Origin: Desulfonatronum lacustre DSM 10312
Lineage (GTDB): Bacteria > Desulfobacterota > Desulfovibrionia > Desulfovibrionales > Desulfonatronaceae
Assembly (NCBI RefSeq): GCF_000519265.1
Contig: NZ_KI912608.1
Location: 1 to 64,000 of the forward strand
DNA length: 64,000 nucleotides
Direction of reading: 5' to 3'
In this document: in pieces, positions 36,798 through 46,253 of the stretch
Layout: each line of letters starts with the position of its first letter
How positions within the stretch are numbered: the first letter of the stretch is position 1
The notes under the pieces: model-generated
The model's input: only the letters and a program-made list of their open reading frames with translations
The model's database searches: none
Told to the model about the DNA's origin: nothing
Position numbers and translations under genes: made by a program

Positions 36798-37520
36798 GTT
36801 ATGTTTCCTTCGAAAAAGTTATTTGTGCTTTTGTTTGGCTTGTGCTCTTTTTTCTGTTCATAAAAAATAAATAGCGTAATTATTTTAAGTTGACAATAGC
36901 ACGCTTAATCTAATGCGTATAGCAGGCTTTGAATGAATGATGTCCCTGCAAAAAATCAGCGCCAATTATGCAGACAGCCCCCAGTGTTGCCCCTGTAGGG
37001 GGATTCTTTTACCGTTTTCATCGAGTGTGAAGTCAATGACTCCAAGGCCATCCGGTGCTTGCCCCGTGGGCGGACAAACCAAGTTGACTTCGTGTTTTTG
37101 AGTTCCTGGTGATTGTCATCAATATCGTAACGTTGACAGCCAACATGCATTATGAAGATTCCATAAAAAAGTTATCCTAGAAGGGGTATGCATAATCAGC
37201 CTTTCTTAGCAATAGGTGAGAATATCAGAATCAACCCTCCATCGCTAGGAACCCCTCTCACAAACTCCAACACAGAACATCACCAATTCCACCAGAGCTC
37301 TTATTCCCGCTATTTGCTCGCAATGCTCTCTACAACCATCCCGAAGACTTCCCGGATGCGCTCGACTCAATGGAAATTTTGCCTGAAAATATGGCAAAAC
37401 CAGGGTCTCGCTTGTCGTTGCACCAAGCCTTAACAGCCGCCGGCTCTGGTCGACCGAAAGAGCCCAGGGCCTCGGCCTACCTTGGGCAACGAAAAAACAT
37501 AGAACCAGCTACTCTCAGGC
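36798..37520. pseudogene. Gene remnants between cargo modules
   Basis: No intact gene in about 720 bp. On the minus strand near 36980-37110 two frames each look protein-like: WFVRPRGKHRMALE in one, continuing in a shifted frame as GVIDFTLDENGKRIPLQGQH and ending WGLSA-stop. That fits a frameshifted C-terminal fragment. On the plus strand, 37290-37500 reads LFARNALYNHPEDFPDALDS and onward without a start, another possible fragment. Composition is closer to host than to the AT-rich operon. Products are unknown. Confidence 0.4.
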
Positions 37521-40481
37521 TCAATAATACTGCACGATATACCCATACGCCTTGTCGAACAGGTCCTGATCCTTGATCTTGTATTTCACGTAGATCACTT
37601 TGCGCAGGGCTTTTTGGACTTCTCTTTCACCGGCTTTGGTGTGCTGCCAGCCGGGGAAGCGGACGAGGCGGACGATTTCGTCGATGTCGGCCACGATGCG
37701 TTCAACCATCACTGGAGTGTTGCCGCCTTTCACTTCCATGAACAGGTCCGTCAGGGCGGCCTTGGCTTTTGACTGCTCATCAACAGGGTCCACCTGTTTT
37801 TCGGCCTGGACGACCTCTCTGGCCAGAGTCAGCAGTTCCTTCAGGAAGTCGATGCTGTGCAGCAGGCCCTGTTCATGGCGTTCCTTCAGCTTTTCCAGGC
37901 GTTCTCCCAGGGCGACGAATGACGGATTGTTCTTGTGTTTGCGCAGCCGGGCGATGAGCTTGATTTCGATTTCCTTGGATTTCTTCCCTGGATCATCGAC
38001 ATTGAGAAGACTTTCAAGCACTTCGGCGTCCATGACCAGGGTGTCCAGGTCATCACGCACGGTTTCCAAATGGACATTCTGGTGGACCAGTTCGATGGTC
38101 TTGGCTCCAAGTGCGTGCCAGAGCAGCTTGCCATTGCCGCTGGGCGGCTTCACGGACTCGTATACCTGGGACAGCCATTTGTAGTCGGTTTCGTAGGGGC
38201 CGAGGCAAGGGTCAGGGGAGAGAGCTTCCCAGACACGGGAGAGCACCGAGTATTGGGCCGCGAAAAGGTCCCGTGTTTCGTTGTTCGGCAGGCAATCCTG
38301 GGCAGCGATTAGGCCTTCGTAGCCGCCCACGGAGCGATCCACGCCGGGAAAGAAGGCCAGGCATTTCACGAAAAGGCCGGGAAGCTCCTTTTTGAGTTCA
38401 TCCAGGTTGGTGATGACCTTCTGGACCGCCTTTTCGTCAAAATCCAGGGCCGTGGCCACGTCGTCGAAGATGCCGAGGTAGTCGACGATCAGGCCATGGG
38501 TTTTGCCGGGGAAGATTCGATTGGTCCGGCAGATGGCCTGCAACAGGCTGTGGTCCTTCATCAGCTTGTCCAGGTACATCACCTGCAGAATGGGTGCGTC
38601 AAAGCCGGTCAGCAATTTGGATGTGACGATCAGGAACTTGAGCGGATCGTTGGGGTCCCGGAATCGGTCGAGCAGCTTTTCTTCTTCGTCCTTGGACAGC
38701 TTCCATTCGGAGAACCCTTCGGATTTGCCGCCCTTGGCATGCATGACGATGGCGCTGGCTTCCGGCCCGACCAGTTCGTCCAGAACCTTCTTGTAGAAAA
38801 CGCAGCATTCCCGGTCGAAGGTGACCACCTGGGCCTTGAATCCATTCGGCTCCACCTTCTCCTGGAAATGTTTGACGATGTGCCGGCAGATCGCGTTCAC
38901 GCGGGCGGGCGCTTTTATCAGCATGGCCATTTTCGCGGACCGCTTGGCCAACTCGTCCCGGTCCTCGTCGTTCAGGCTGTCGGTCAGTTGAGCATAGGCC
39001 TCGTCAATGGCCTCCTTGTTGATGTGCAGTTTCACGTCCACTGCTTCGAAATGCAGCGGCAAGGTGGACTTGTCACGGATAGAGTCCTGGAAGGAATAGC
39101 GGCTCATGTAGCCGTGTTCGTCCTCGTCCGCGCCAAAGGCCCAGAACGTGTTGTGGTCGCGCTTGTTGATCGGCGTACCGGTCAGGCCGAACAAGAACGC
39201 ATTGGGCAGGGCGTTGCGCATCTTTCGGCCCAAATCGCCTTCCTGGGTGCGGTGGGCTTCATCCACCATCACGATGATGTTTGACCTTTCGTTCAGGCGG
39301 TCATCAGCTTCCGCGAACTTGTAGATGGTCGTGATGATGATTTTGCGGGTATCCGAGGCCAGCAGCCGTTGCAGATCTTCCCGGTTCTCGGTCCCGGTCA
39401 TGTTCGGGATGTCCGCGGCATTGAACGTGGCGGTAATCTGGGTGTCCAGATCGATTCGGTCCACCACGATCATCACCGTGGGGTTGCCCAGCTTGCGATG
39501 CATGCGCAGTTTCTGCGCCGCGAAGACCATCAGCAGGGACTTGCCCGAGCCCTGGAAGTGCCAGATCAAGCCCTTTTTCGGATAGCCGTTGACCACGCGG
39601 GCGACGATCAGATTGGCGGCCTCATATTGCTGATAGCGGCAGATGATCTTGATGCGCCGGTGTTTCTTGTCCGTGGCAAACAGGGTGAAGTTTTGCAGGA
39701 TGTCCAGCAGAATATGAGGCCGGAGCATGGAGCGAATGGATCGTTGCACATCGGCCAGGGTGCCTTCGGATTTGTCGTCAAGGTCATGCCATGGCCCCCA
39801 GATATCAATGGGCATGCGGACCGAGCCGTAACGGAAGCACTTGCCCTCGGTGGCAAAGGAAAAGACGTTGGGCACGAACATTTGTGGTACGTTTCGCTCG
39901 TAGCCGTTATGGATGTCACTGGCCGCGTCCACCCAGGTCACGGCAGGACGCACCGGCGTCTTGGCCTCGCCGATGACCAGAGGAATTCCATTGACCAACA
40001 ACAGAATATCAAAGCGCCGCCCGCCGTCTCTCGTAGGGTAGACCCATTGGCTCGTCACCACGTAATCGTTATTGCTCAGGTCTTCGAAGTCGATCAGACG
40101 CACCGGCGTGTGTTCGCCGCGTTCGCCAAAGGGCATGGATTTCTCACCCCGCAGCCACTCGGCGAACAGCTCATTGGCCCGCACCAGCCCTTCGCTCTGC
40201 ACCGACAGCGGAATGGTCCGCAGGCGATAAAGCACCTCGTCGGCACGCTCGGGCTGGGCCTTGATTTCCGGGTTCAGGCGGATGAGGGCATCACGCACCA
40301 TCGATTCCACCAGCACATCGGAGTGCTGGCGGGGCAGGTCCTCGGAGGACACGAAGCGCCAGCCTTTGACCTTGCCGCCGTAACTGGCAAGTTCTTCGGT
40401 CAGCATATTCGAAGTGACGCCGCCGCAGAGCGTGTCGAGAACCATCTGCTCGACAGTGTTTTCTTCGTTAAAATTTGCCAT
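37521..40481 (-). CDS. hsdR: Type I restriction enzyme R subunit HsdR
   Basis: 986 residues. The N-terminal PD-(D/E)xK nuclease is visible as RRFDILLLVNGIPLVIGEAKT (D158, E172, K174). The SF2 translocase follows with Walker A HFQGSGKS (308-315), DEAH at 407-410 and SAT-like and arginine-finger motifs (AICRTNR). HsdR pumps DNA toward the complex and cuts at collision. It is the last gene of a seven-gene minus-strand operon. The stop lies in the host-like-composition stretch near 37520. Confidence 0.95.
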   Translation of the reverse strand: MANFNEENTVEQMVLDTLCGGVTSNMLTEELASYGGKVKGWRFVSSEDLPRQHSDVLVESMVRDALIRLNPEIKAQPERADEVLYRLRTIPLSVQSEGLVRANELFAEWLRGEKSMPFGERGEHTPVRLIDFEDLSNNDYVVTSQWVYPTRDGGRRFDILLLVNGIPLVIGEAKTPVRPAVTWVDAASDIHNGYERNVPQMFVPNVFSFATEGKCFRYGSVRMPIDIWGPWHDLDDKSEGTLADVQRSIRSMLRPHILLDILQNFTLFATDKKHRRIKIICRYQQYEAANLIVARVVNGYPKKGLIWHFQGSGKSLLMVFAAQKLRMHRKLGNPTVMIVVDRIDLDTQITATFNAADIPNMTGTENREDLQRLLASDTRKIIITTIYKFAEADDRLNERSNIIVMVDEAHRTQEGDLGRKMRNALPNAFLFGLTGTPINKRDHNTFWAFGADEDEHGYMSRYSFQDSIRDKSTLPLHFEAVDVKLHINKEAIDEAYAQLTDSLNDEDRDELAKRSAKMAMLIKAPARVNAICRHIVKHFQEKVEPNGFKAQVVTFDRECCVFYKKVLDELVGPEASAIVMHAKGGKSEGFSEWKLSKDEEEKLLDRFRDPNDPLKFLIVTSKLLTGFDAPILQVMYLDKLMKDHSLLQAICRTNRIFPGKTHGLIVDYLGIFDDVATALDFDEKAVQKVITNLDELKKELPGLFVKCLAFFPGVDRSVGGYEGLIAAQDCLPNNETRDLFAAQYSVLSRVWEALSPDPCLGPYETDYKWLSQVYESVKPPSGNGKLLWHALGAKTIELVHQNVHLETVRDDLDTLVMDAEVLESLLNVDDPGKKSKEIEIKLIARLRKHKNNPSFVALGERLEKLKERHEQGLLHSIDFLKELLTLAREVVQAEKQVDPVDEQSKAKAALTDLFMEVKGGNTPVMVERIVADIDEIVRLVRFPGWQHTKAGEREVQKALRKVIYVKYKIKDQDLFDKAYGYIVQYY

Positions 40482-40486
40482 TCAGC

Positions 40487-43063
40487 TCAACCTCTCGCCA
40501 ATGAGGAAAGCTTCCTGCTTTTGAACCGAGAAAGAATATCGTCAGTCCCTAACCTAGCTTCTATAATCCTATTTGCTGCAAATTCTCGCCATTCTATGAC
40601 TCCTGGTGCTTGGAAAGCATCCCACAAAGAACGTATAGTCTTCAAACAATCCTCAGCAAATTTTTTGAAATCTTCGACGCTGATGAAATAGACATTTTCG
40701 GTATGCGGATTTGCGGCGTAATGCAATTTGTCAGTTGTCGAACACAATACGACAGAAAAAACTACACCAGGGTGCTCTTCGGCAAGCGTTTCGGGATGCG
40801 CCTTCGCTTGCAGAGTTTTAGCCTTAGAAACGAGCGGATTGTCGCCGGTTGCGGTGTAGTCCTCAAAGACAACACCTTGTCGCCCAAAGATCCACCAAGG
40901 ATCCGGATCACCGGATCGCTCAGTGTTGCCCGATTCAAAGCCCAGTAAGCGACCGAGTTTAACCTGTGCTTCTTCGAACGGTTTCGATTCCGAACTTGAA
41001 AGACCCTCCCTGATAGCCTGAAAATATTTTTCAATTTTTGCGCTGCCGGACTTTCCAAACCGCTCGAGAACCCCTTCAATACGCTCAATGCGTTCTCCGT
41101 AGATGACTTCGACAGGTACTTCCTGTGATTGATTGGAGATCAGTTTTTGAATCTGTTTAAGCCATGGCAACGCGTTGGCGCATGAAAAGGCTGCTGAAAA
41201 ATGCTCTTGAGCTACCTGTGTTTGTTTCGCTTGGTAGGCGGCTGAACCTGCAAGGTAATTCCAAAGAGCAGAATATCCCTTCAGTTCAGGTCCTCCTGCA
41301 ATATTGGCAAGCACATCTTTTGCCGAAGAGAGAGCACTATCAAAATCACCAGCCCAAAGGGCATCGTTAAATTTAACTTCATGAACAACCGATTTTCCTA
41401 GCGGATTTGCGGAAGGTATGGGCGATTGAGCCAGTTTATCTCTTGTCTCCAATATATGGTTATCGGCCGTTTTCCACTCTGGTCCATGGGCAATGAATAT
41501 ATCGATATTTTCTCCAAATGCAGTTGGATCATCGACATTTGACTGATCAACACCAAAATTGACTTCGGCCTGAAGCTCTGGATGCAATGTATCTCTCTTT
41601 TCCGGCATATGGAAATATTGATGCACCTTGTCGCCGATAATAACTACGAGTGAATAGTCCGTTGATGAGCGTGTACACCTTCCTACAGCTTGTGTAATCC
41701 TGGTGCGGATGCGGACCTGAAAAAGAATTGAAGAGCCTAATCGATTAGTGATGAAGCGTTCTTGAAGGTTTGTTGATTGAGGGAGGCCATAGATAATCAA
41801 GTATCTGCATTCGTCACCGATCAGATCGATTCCATCATACCTATTCGCCAGAACGGCTATTGCGGAACTTGTCTGAGTGAAGGACTTCTTAGAAGCTTCT
41901 AATTGTGCGGCGTCAAAGAGCGTATGCCTTTTCGTCGTCGGGAGTGACATAATGACTTCTTTGACTTTGTCGACGTCGCGGTTACTTGGGGTGAGGACGA
42001 GTGCTCTGTCAAATTTCGTAACCCAGGAAATCGCGTGATCCAATGAAGTCGCTTCATCCAATTTCCGCATAGGGAACACGAAAAAACGTCGGCCTATTCC
42101 TTGCTTATCCCAGCCCTCTGGAGCAGGTATCCGTTCGATAATTTTACGGCCGAAAATTCTTTCTAAGTCTCCACCTTCGCCTAGAGTTGCCGACATGTAG
42201 ATGCGCTGTCGAGCACTCTGAAATGGCGAGAAGCTCTTCGTAGGGGCTATAAGAGGGCGAATGAGAATTGAGTTGAGGGTGTAATAGATATGGCATGCGT
42301 GAAGACGATCTCTGATCATACGCCATCGATAACAGTAGTCCTCTAAGCTTTCACTATCTCTGCAAGCATTGTCCATGAAAACTGTCAGCGATGTCATACA
42401 ATTAAGTAAATAAGGAGTCGGGACTTTATTGACAAATAATGTGTCAAAAGAATCATCAGTCCACTGATCATAAAGGAGTTGATCACTCTCTGTTGTGTAA
42501 GGTGCGATTGTTTTCCATAGTGCATCGAATATTTTTTTATCCTGATAGCGCCGAATTTCCAAAGACCAGAAACTTGACACATAATTTTCAGCAGCATGCG
42601 CATCGTCAAAAATTAATGTGTGAACCTCGTTGAAAAACGTATTTGTATTGAATAGAGCACTATAGGTGGCAACGCCAATTGATTCGCAATTGTTGAAAGC
42701 CGTTTTATTCGCCTCCGTATAGTGGTGTTTCGATCCAGAAAAATCAAGAGCGTTGATGCCATATTTTTCACAGGACTGCTCGACAACCTGATGGACAAGC
42801 TGTTTGGTTGGGCAAAGTATTATGCATCGCTCACGTTTTGTTCTTCTGCGCCACTCTGCGATTAGAAGACCAACTAATGTTTTACCGCTGCCGGTGGGCA
42901 ATTCAAGTGCAATATCTCGTTTATCAATATGATCCATGTATTTACGAAGCATGTCTGCTTGCTGCGCAAGAAGTCCTTCGACAGTACGATCTCGCAGATC
43001 ACGGAACAACGTTTCAGGGTCTTTGATCGAAACAGAAGATTTTTGCTGGATTTTAAAAGCCAT
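40487..43063 (-). CDS. SF2 helicase of DinG/XPD-like type in the restriction operon
   Basis: 858 residues from ATG 43063, which has GGAGG eight bases upstream; a longer frame to 43168 is less likely. Helicase motifs: I ELPTGSGKT (about 56-62), II DDAH (153-156, Asp in place of the usual Glu), III-like YMSATLGEGGDLE, VI TQAVGRCTRSS. I do not see the four-Cys cluster of iron-sulfur XPD/DinG proteins. It lies between hsdS and hsdR, five bases before hsdR. An extra helicase is not part of the standard R2M2S complex; it may be an accessory factor. Confidence 0.85.
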   Translation of the reverse strand: MAFKIQQKSSVSIKDPETLFRDLRDRTVEGLLAQQADMLRKYMDHIDKRDIALELPTGSGKTLVGLLIAEWRRRTKRERCIILCPTKQLVHQVVEQSCEKYGINALDFSGSKHHYTEANKTAFNNCESIGVATYSALFNTNTFFNEVHTLIFDDAHAAENYVSSFWSLEIRRYQDKKIFDALWKTIAPYTTESDQLLYDQWTDDSFDTLFVNKVPTPYLLNCMTSLTVFMDNACRDSESLEDYCYRWRMIRDRLHACHIYYTLNSILIRPLIAPTKSFSPFQSARQRIYMSATLGEGGDLERIFGRKIIERIPAPEGWDKQGIGRRFFVFPMRKLDEATSLDHAISWVTKFDRALVLTPSNRDVDKVKEVIMSLPTTKRHTLFDAAQLEASKKSFTQTSSAIAVLANRYDGIDLIGDECRYLIIYGLPQSTNLQERFITNRLGSSILFQVRIRTRITQAVGRCTRSSTDYSLVVIIGDKVHQYFHMPEKRDTLHPELQAEVNFGVDQSNVDDPTAFGENIDIFIAHGPEWKTADNHILETRDKLAQSPIPSANPLGKSVVHEVKFNDALWAGDFDSALSSAKDVLANIAGGPELKGYSALWNYLAGSAAYQAKQTQVAQEHFSAAFSCANALPWLKQIQKLISNQSQEVPVEVIYGERIERIEGVLERFGKSGSAKIEKYFQAIREGLSSSESKPFEEAQVKLGRLLGFESGNTERSGDPDPWWIFGRQGVVFEDYTATGDNPLVSKAKTLQAKAHPETLAEEHPGVVFSVVLCSTTDKLHYAANPHTENVYFISVEDFKKFAEDCLKTIRSLWDAFQAPGVIEWREFAANRIIEARLGTDDILSRFKSRKLSSLARG

Positions 43064-43188
43064 ACGGTAAGCCTCCTGGATTCCTGTTGCACATAGAGCC
43101 GTGACTGACTGGCGAGATATTCGAGAACCAGTCGAAGTAACTCTGTCATAGAAAGTATCGAGAATCACCTGTTCGGGTGTTTTCTTCG

Positions 43189-44355
43189 TTAAACATGGGC
43201 GGTTCCAATCGTTTCATTACTGAACAGCGAGAGCATTCTTTTGGTCTTCGAAACGTGATTTGCTATTGCCCCTATATACCTCTTTTGATCATTGAATTCT
43301 GAAACAATCTTTTTCTGGATATAAATGTTTGGAACAGGGAATCTGAATTCAGCAAGGGTCTTCCTATTGATCTTTTTCATGCTGTTACTGGTGCCTGAAG
43401 CAGTCTTCATCATGTGACGTCTACCCCGATTGGAAAGAAGCACCAATTCGAGATAAGCAGGAAACGCTTTCTGTGTATTTACTGGCAACCGCATCATAGT
43501 ATCAGGGAAGGAAACATCCGCACGATCTTCGTCAAAAATTCCTGCAAAACCAACTAAATCGACAGTATTCGAACGTGAAATGAGTAAATCACCTTTATAT
43601 AGGGTAGCTCTACTCATTTTGTTTGTTTTTGTGACAGGTTTTAGATTTCCTCGGACATACCCGTTTGCGGAAAGGGCTGCTAACGACAATACCCAGTGGC
43701 CAGTTTCATCGGATGATGGAGGAGCTGAGCAGCCGCTCTCTGGGCTGCCGGAAAGGACTTCTGGTAGCGACATTTCAGGACAATTCAGAGTTTCTAGAGT
43801 GTGCTCAAAGCGAAATTGAGAAACAGTGTGAATGTTGTTAAGGGCCTCTTGATAGGCCGATGCCGCCTCATCAGCCGCCCACAGGATTTCAGCAATGCGC
43901 TTCTGTTCATCAAGCGGCGGGAGCGGGAACTCCTCCACTTGCAACGTTTTCCAGTTTATCGTTGGCGAGAGCGAGCCCACTGATATTTCAATGGCCCGTT
44001 TCATGAACACGTCGGACTGCAGAAAGAACGGCAGAAAGTCTGGCAGAATCATCGTGGGGATTGCCCGGATAACCATGGCGTGGGCCGAGCAGATTCCATC
44101 AAACTCAGCCACGGCGAGTTTGCGCTGATAAGCCCGGCGGCGACCGAAAATCACGTCGCCCTTTTTGAAGGTTAGCTTCTGCCCGGTAACATCGGACGGA
44201 TGACCCCATTGGCGCAGATGAATCGTGCTGGGATCAAGATGTTCTAATCCGACATAAACGTCGGTCTTCGCATCTGCCGGGTCCACCCGCACCGCAACGT
44301 TCTGGGCGATGTCGCCGAACTTGACCATGCGCCAGCCGGGTTTCAATTCATTCAT
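43189..44355 (-). CDS. hsdS: Type I restriction specificity subunit HsdS
   Basis: 388 residues from ATG 44355, which overlaps the preceding stop by four bases. Two target-recognition domains are each followed by a conserved helical repeat: EFPLPPLDEQKRIAEIL near residue 155 and FRFPVPNIYIQKKIVSEF near 345. The whole HsdS layout is present, so two-part asymmetric DNA recognition is expected. One HsdS serves two different HsdM proteins encoded upstream. Confidence 0.93.
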   Translation of the reverse strand: MNELKPGWRMVKFGDIAQNVAVRVDPADAKTDVYVGLEHLDPSTIHLRQWGHPSDVTGQKLTFKKGDVIFGRRRAYQRKLAVAEFDGICSAHAMVIRAIPTMILPDFLPFFLQSDVFMKRAIEISVGSLSPTINWKTLQVEEFPLPPLDEQKRIAEILWAADEAASAYQEALNNIHTVSQFRFEHTLETLNCPEMSLPEVLSGSPESGCSAPPSSDETGHWVLSLAALSANGYVRGNLKPVTKTNKMSRATLYKGDLLISRSNTVDLVGFAGIFDEDRADVSFPDTMMRLPVNTQKAFPAYLELVLLSNRGRRHMMKTASGTSNSMKKINRKTLAEFRFPVPNIYIQKKIVSEFNDQKRYIGAIANHVSKTKRMLSLFSNETIGTAHV

Positions 44356-45173
44356 GCGCCACCCCCATGCCGATGCTCCTGATGCGGAACTTTGACGCAT
44401 TGATCGAGCTTTCTGTGCAGCATGGAAATCAGGGTGAGGTAATCAGCGGCGTCGGTCTCTCCCTGCCACAGGATTTTGGGGCCATGTGCCAGTGGGTTAC
44501 GAATCGCCGCTGAACATCCCTTCAGAAGCTGTGCAAATCCTTTATGTTCCGACTTTTCGGTTTCAGTCTGAAGGGTGTTGAAGGCAAGAGATGGCTTTTC
44601 AACCGAGAAAACCCTGTCAATCAGATTCGTACCATCGGCTTCAATTCCGGAAAGATCACGGATTCTCTGAAACAATCCTTTGCAGGCCTCAAACACTGCA
44701 TGGAAGTAGTTTTCCTGCATAAGTTCTGGTTGGCAGTATTTGTAGACTTCAGGATGAGTGTTGCGGGGGGCCAACTTTTTTCGAACACCCTGTGCTCGTG
44801 CCTCTGCTTCATCCAGGGTTCTGGCTTGAGTTGTATGTCTGAATTGGCCGTCCTTGCCGTATTCGAGGCCGTGCAGAATTAAAACAGCGTTCAGTTCGCT
44901 GCGATGGTGTTCGAAATCATCTCGTTTTCCAACGAAGCGTGTTGGGACAAGGTAGGATCTGATGAAAGCAAGAATCTGATTGGCGCTTTTTGTCGTTACC
45001 TGGCTTTTCAGAAATATCGAATTAATGCGCCGCCACTTGGTGGATACGCCAGAGTCATCAAGTAGACGGTTTGTCTGGAGATAACGACTGATGTCTGTTC
45101 CTGATCCGGCCTCTCCTAGCACTTTGGCAATGGCCTCAACTGTACCCGGATCAAAAGGAGGGTGTGCACTCAT
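44352..45173 (-). CDS. TIGR02391-like HEPN-type protein
   Basis: 273 residues resembling the TIGR02391 (Ymh) family, often found in restriction and abortive infection loci. A C-terminal HEPN-like signature is visible: AAIRNPLAHGP with Arg-x4-His. HEPN proteins are frequently RNases. It overlaps hsdS by four bases and the DUF1016 gene upstream by four, so it is translated as part of the restriction operon. The role in this operon is unknown; a suicide RNase or an assembly factor is conceivable. Confidence 0.78.
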   Translation of the reverse strand: MSAHPPFDPGTVEAIAKVLGEAGSGTDISRYLQTNRLLDDSGVSTKWRRINSIFLKSQVTTKSANQILAFIRSYLVPTRFVGKRDDFEHHRSELNAVLILHGLEYGKDGQFRHTTQARTLDEAEARAQGVRKKLAPRNTHPEVYKYCQPELMQENYFHAVFEACKGLFQRIRDLSGIEADGTNLIDRVFSVEKPSLAFNTLQTETEKSEHKGFAQLLKGCSAAIRNPLAHGPKILWQGETDAADYLTLISMLHRKLDQCVKVPHQEHRHGGGA

Positions 45174-46204
45174 TCTTCAATCCCCTCAAGCAAGGCAGCG
45201 ATCTCTTCCGGCTGGGGCAGTTGTCCCCTCAATTCCTTGGGCAGCGTCTTGGTGATTTCATAGGTTGCCACGCCGATGGGTTTGCGGGCGTCGTGCAGGG
45301 CATATTCAACTATGGTGCGGCTCTTTTCCTTGCAGAGAATGATGCCAATAGAGGGATTCTCGTCCTCTTGGCGTACCTGCCGATCCAGCGCGGTCAGGTA
45401 AAACTGCATCTTTCCGACGAACTCCGGCCTGAATTTGCCGATTTTCAGCTCAATGGCCACCAGACAACGCAACCGGCGGTGGAACAGCAGCAGGTCGAGG
45501 AAGAACTCTTCGCCATCGACCTCCAACCGGTACTGGCTGCCCATGAAAGCGAACATGCCGCCCATGGCCCGCAGGAAGTCTTCGATCCTGGCGATCAGCG
45601 CCCGTTCCAGCTCCCGCTCGCTGTGCTTCTCGCCCAGCTCCAGAAAATCGAAGGTGTATTCGTCCTTCACCGCCAATTTGGCCTGAGCCCGCAACTCCGG
45701 CGTCAGCGCCTGGTCGAAACTGGTCTGCCCGAGCAGAGATTTTTCGTAGCTTTGGTTGTCGATCTGGTGAATGAGGACGTTCTTGGACCAGCCGAACTTT
45801 CGGGTCATGCGGATATAGAATTCTCGTTCAAGAGGGTCCTTGCAGCGCTCCAGGATGGCCAAGTTGTGGCTCCAGCCGATTTCTCGCACCAGTGGTGCGA
45901 GTTTTTCCAGACCAGCGTACGCCTCGAAAAAAGCCTTCATTCGCCAGAGGTTGGAGGCCGAAAAGCCGCCCACACCGGGAAACTCCGTCCGCAGATCGGC
46001 GGCGAGCTGTTCCACCACCGCCTTGCCCCAGCCTTCAACATCCTGCCGCTCCACGATCATCCGTCCGATATCCCAGTACAGCCCGATCAGCTCGGTATTG
46101 ACAGCTTTCAGCGCGGCGTACTGCGCCGACCGGATGCGCTCTTTCACCTCGGCGAGGAGGTGCGTGTAGCCCGGGCTTGGATTGTTTTTGTTCAGTTCGC
46201 TCAT
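45170..46204 (-). CDS. DUF1016/YhcG-type PD-(D/E)xK protein
   Basis: 344 residues from ATG 46204, with GGAG six bases upstream. An in-frame extension to 46507 lies within hsdM and is probably not used. The N-terminal DUF1016_N region (LLAEVKERIRSAQYAALKAVNTELIGLYWDIGRMIVERQ) is followed by a C-terminal nuclease-like domain: FFLDLLLFHRRLRCLVAIELKIGKF, an Asp...Glu-x-Lys core. YhcG-type proteins recur in type I restriction loci. It overlaps the next gene by four bases. Confidence 0.9.
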   Translation of the reverse strand: MSELNKNNPSPGYTHLLAEVKERIRSAQYAALKAVNTELIGLYWDIGRMIVERQDVEGWGKAVVEQLAADLRTEFPGVGGFSASNLWRMKAFFEAYAGLEKLAPLVREIGWSHNLAILERCKDPLEREFYIRMTRKFGWSKNVLIHQIDNQSYEKSLLGQTSFDQALTPELRAQAKLAVKDEYTFDFLELGEKHSERELERALIARIEDFLRAMGGMFAFMGSQYRLEVDGEEFFLDLLLFHRRLRCLVAIELKIGKFRPEFVGKMQFYLTALDRQVRQEDENPSIGIILCKEKSRTIVEYALHDARKPIGVATYEITKTLPKELRGQLPQPEEIAALLEGIEE

Positions 46205-46253
46205 TCTTTTCTCCGCTTTCATGATCGTGGCCCTTTTCCACCGGAGGCCCCTA

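Noticed and set aside
37060-37080. GTGGGCGGACAAA, identical to the terminal bases of Tn7 itself
   Set aside because: Not followed by TnsB-type repeats, and better explained as coding for the WFVRPRGKHR fragment on the minus strand. The element's own ends are different.
39369-40691. 440-codon open frame opposite hsdR
   Set aside because: Antisense shadow of a confidently identified high-GC gene; no domain.
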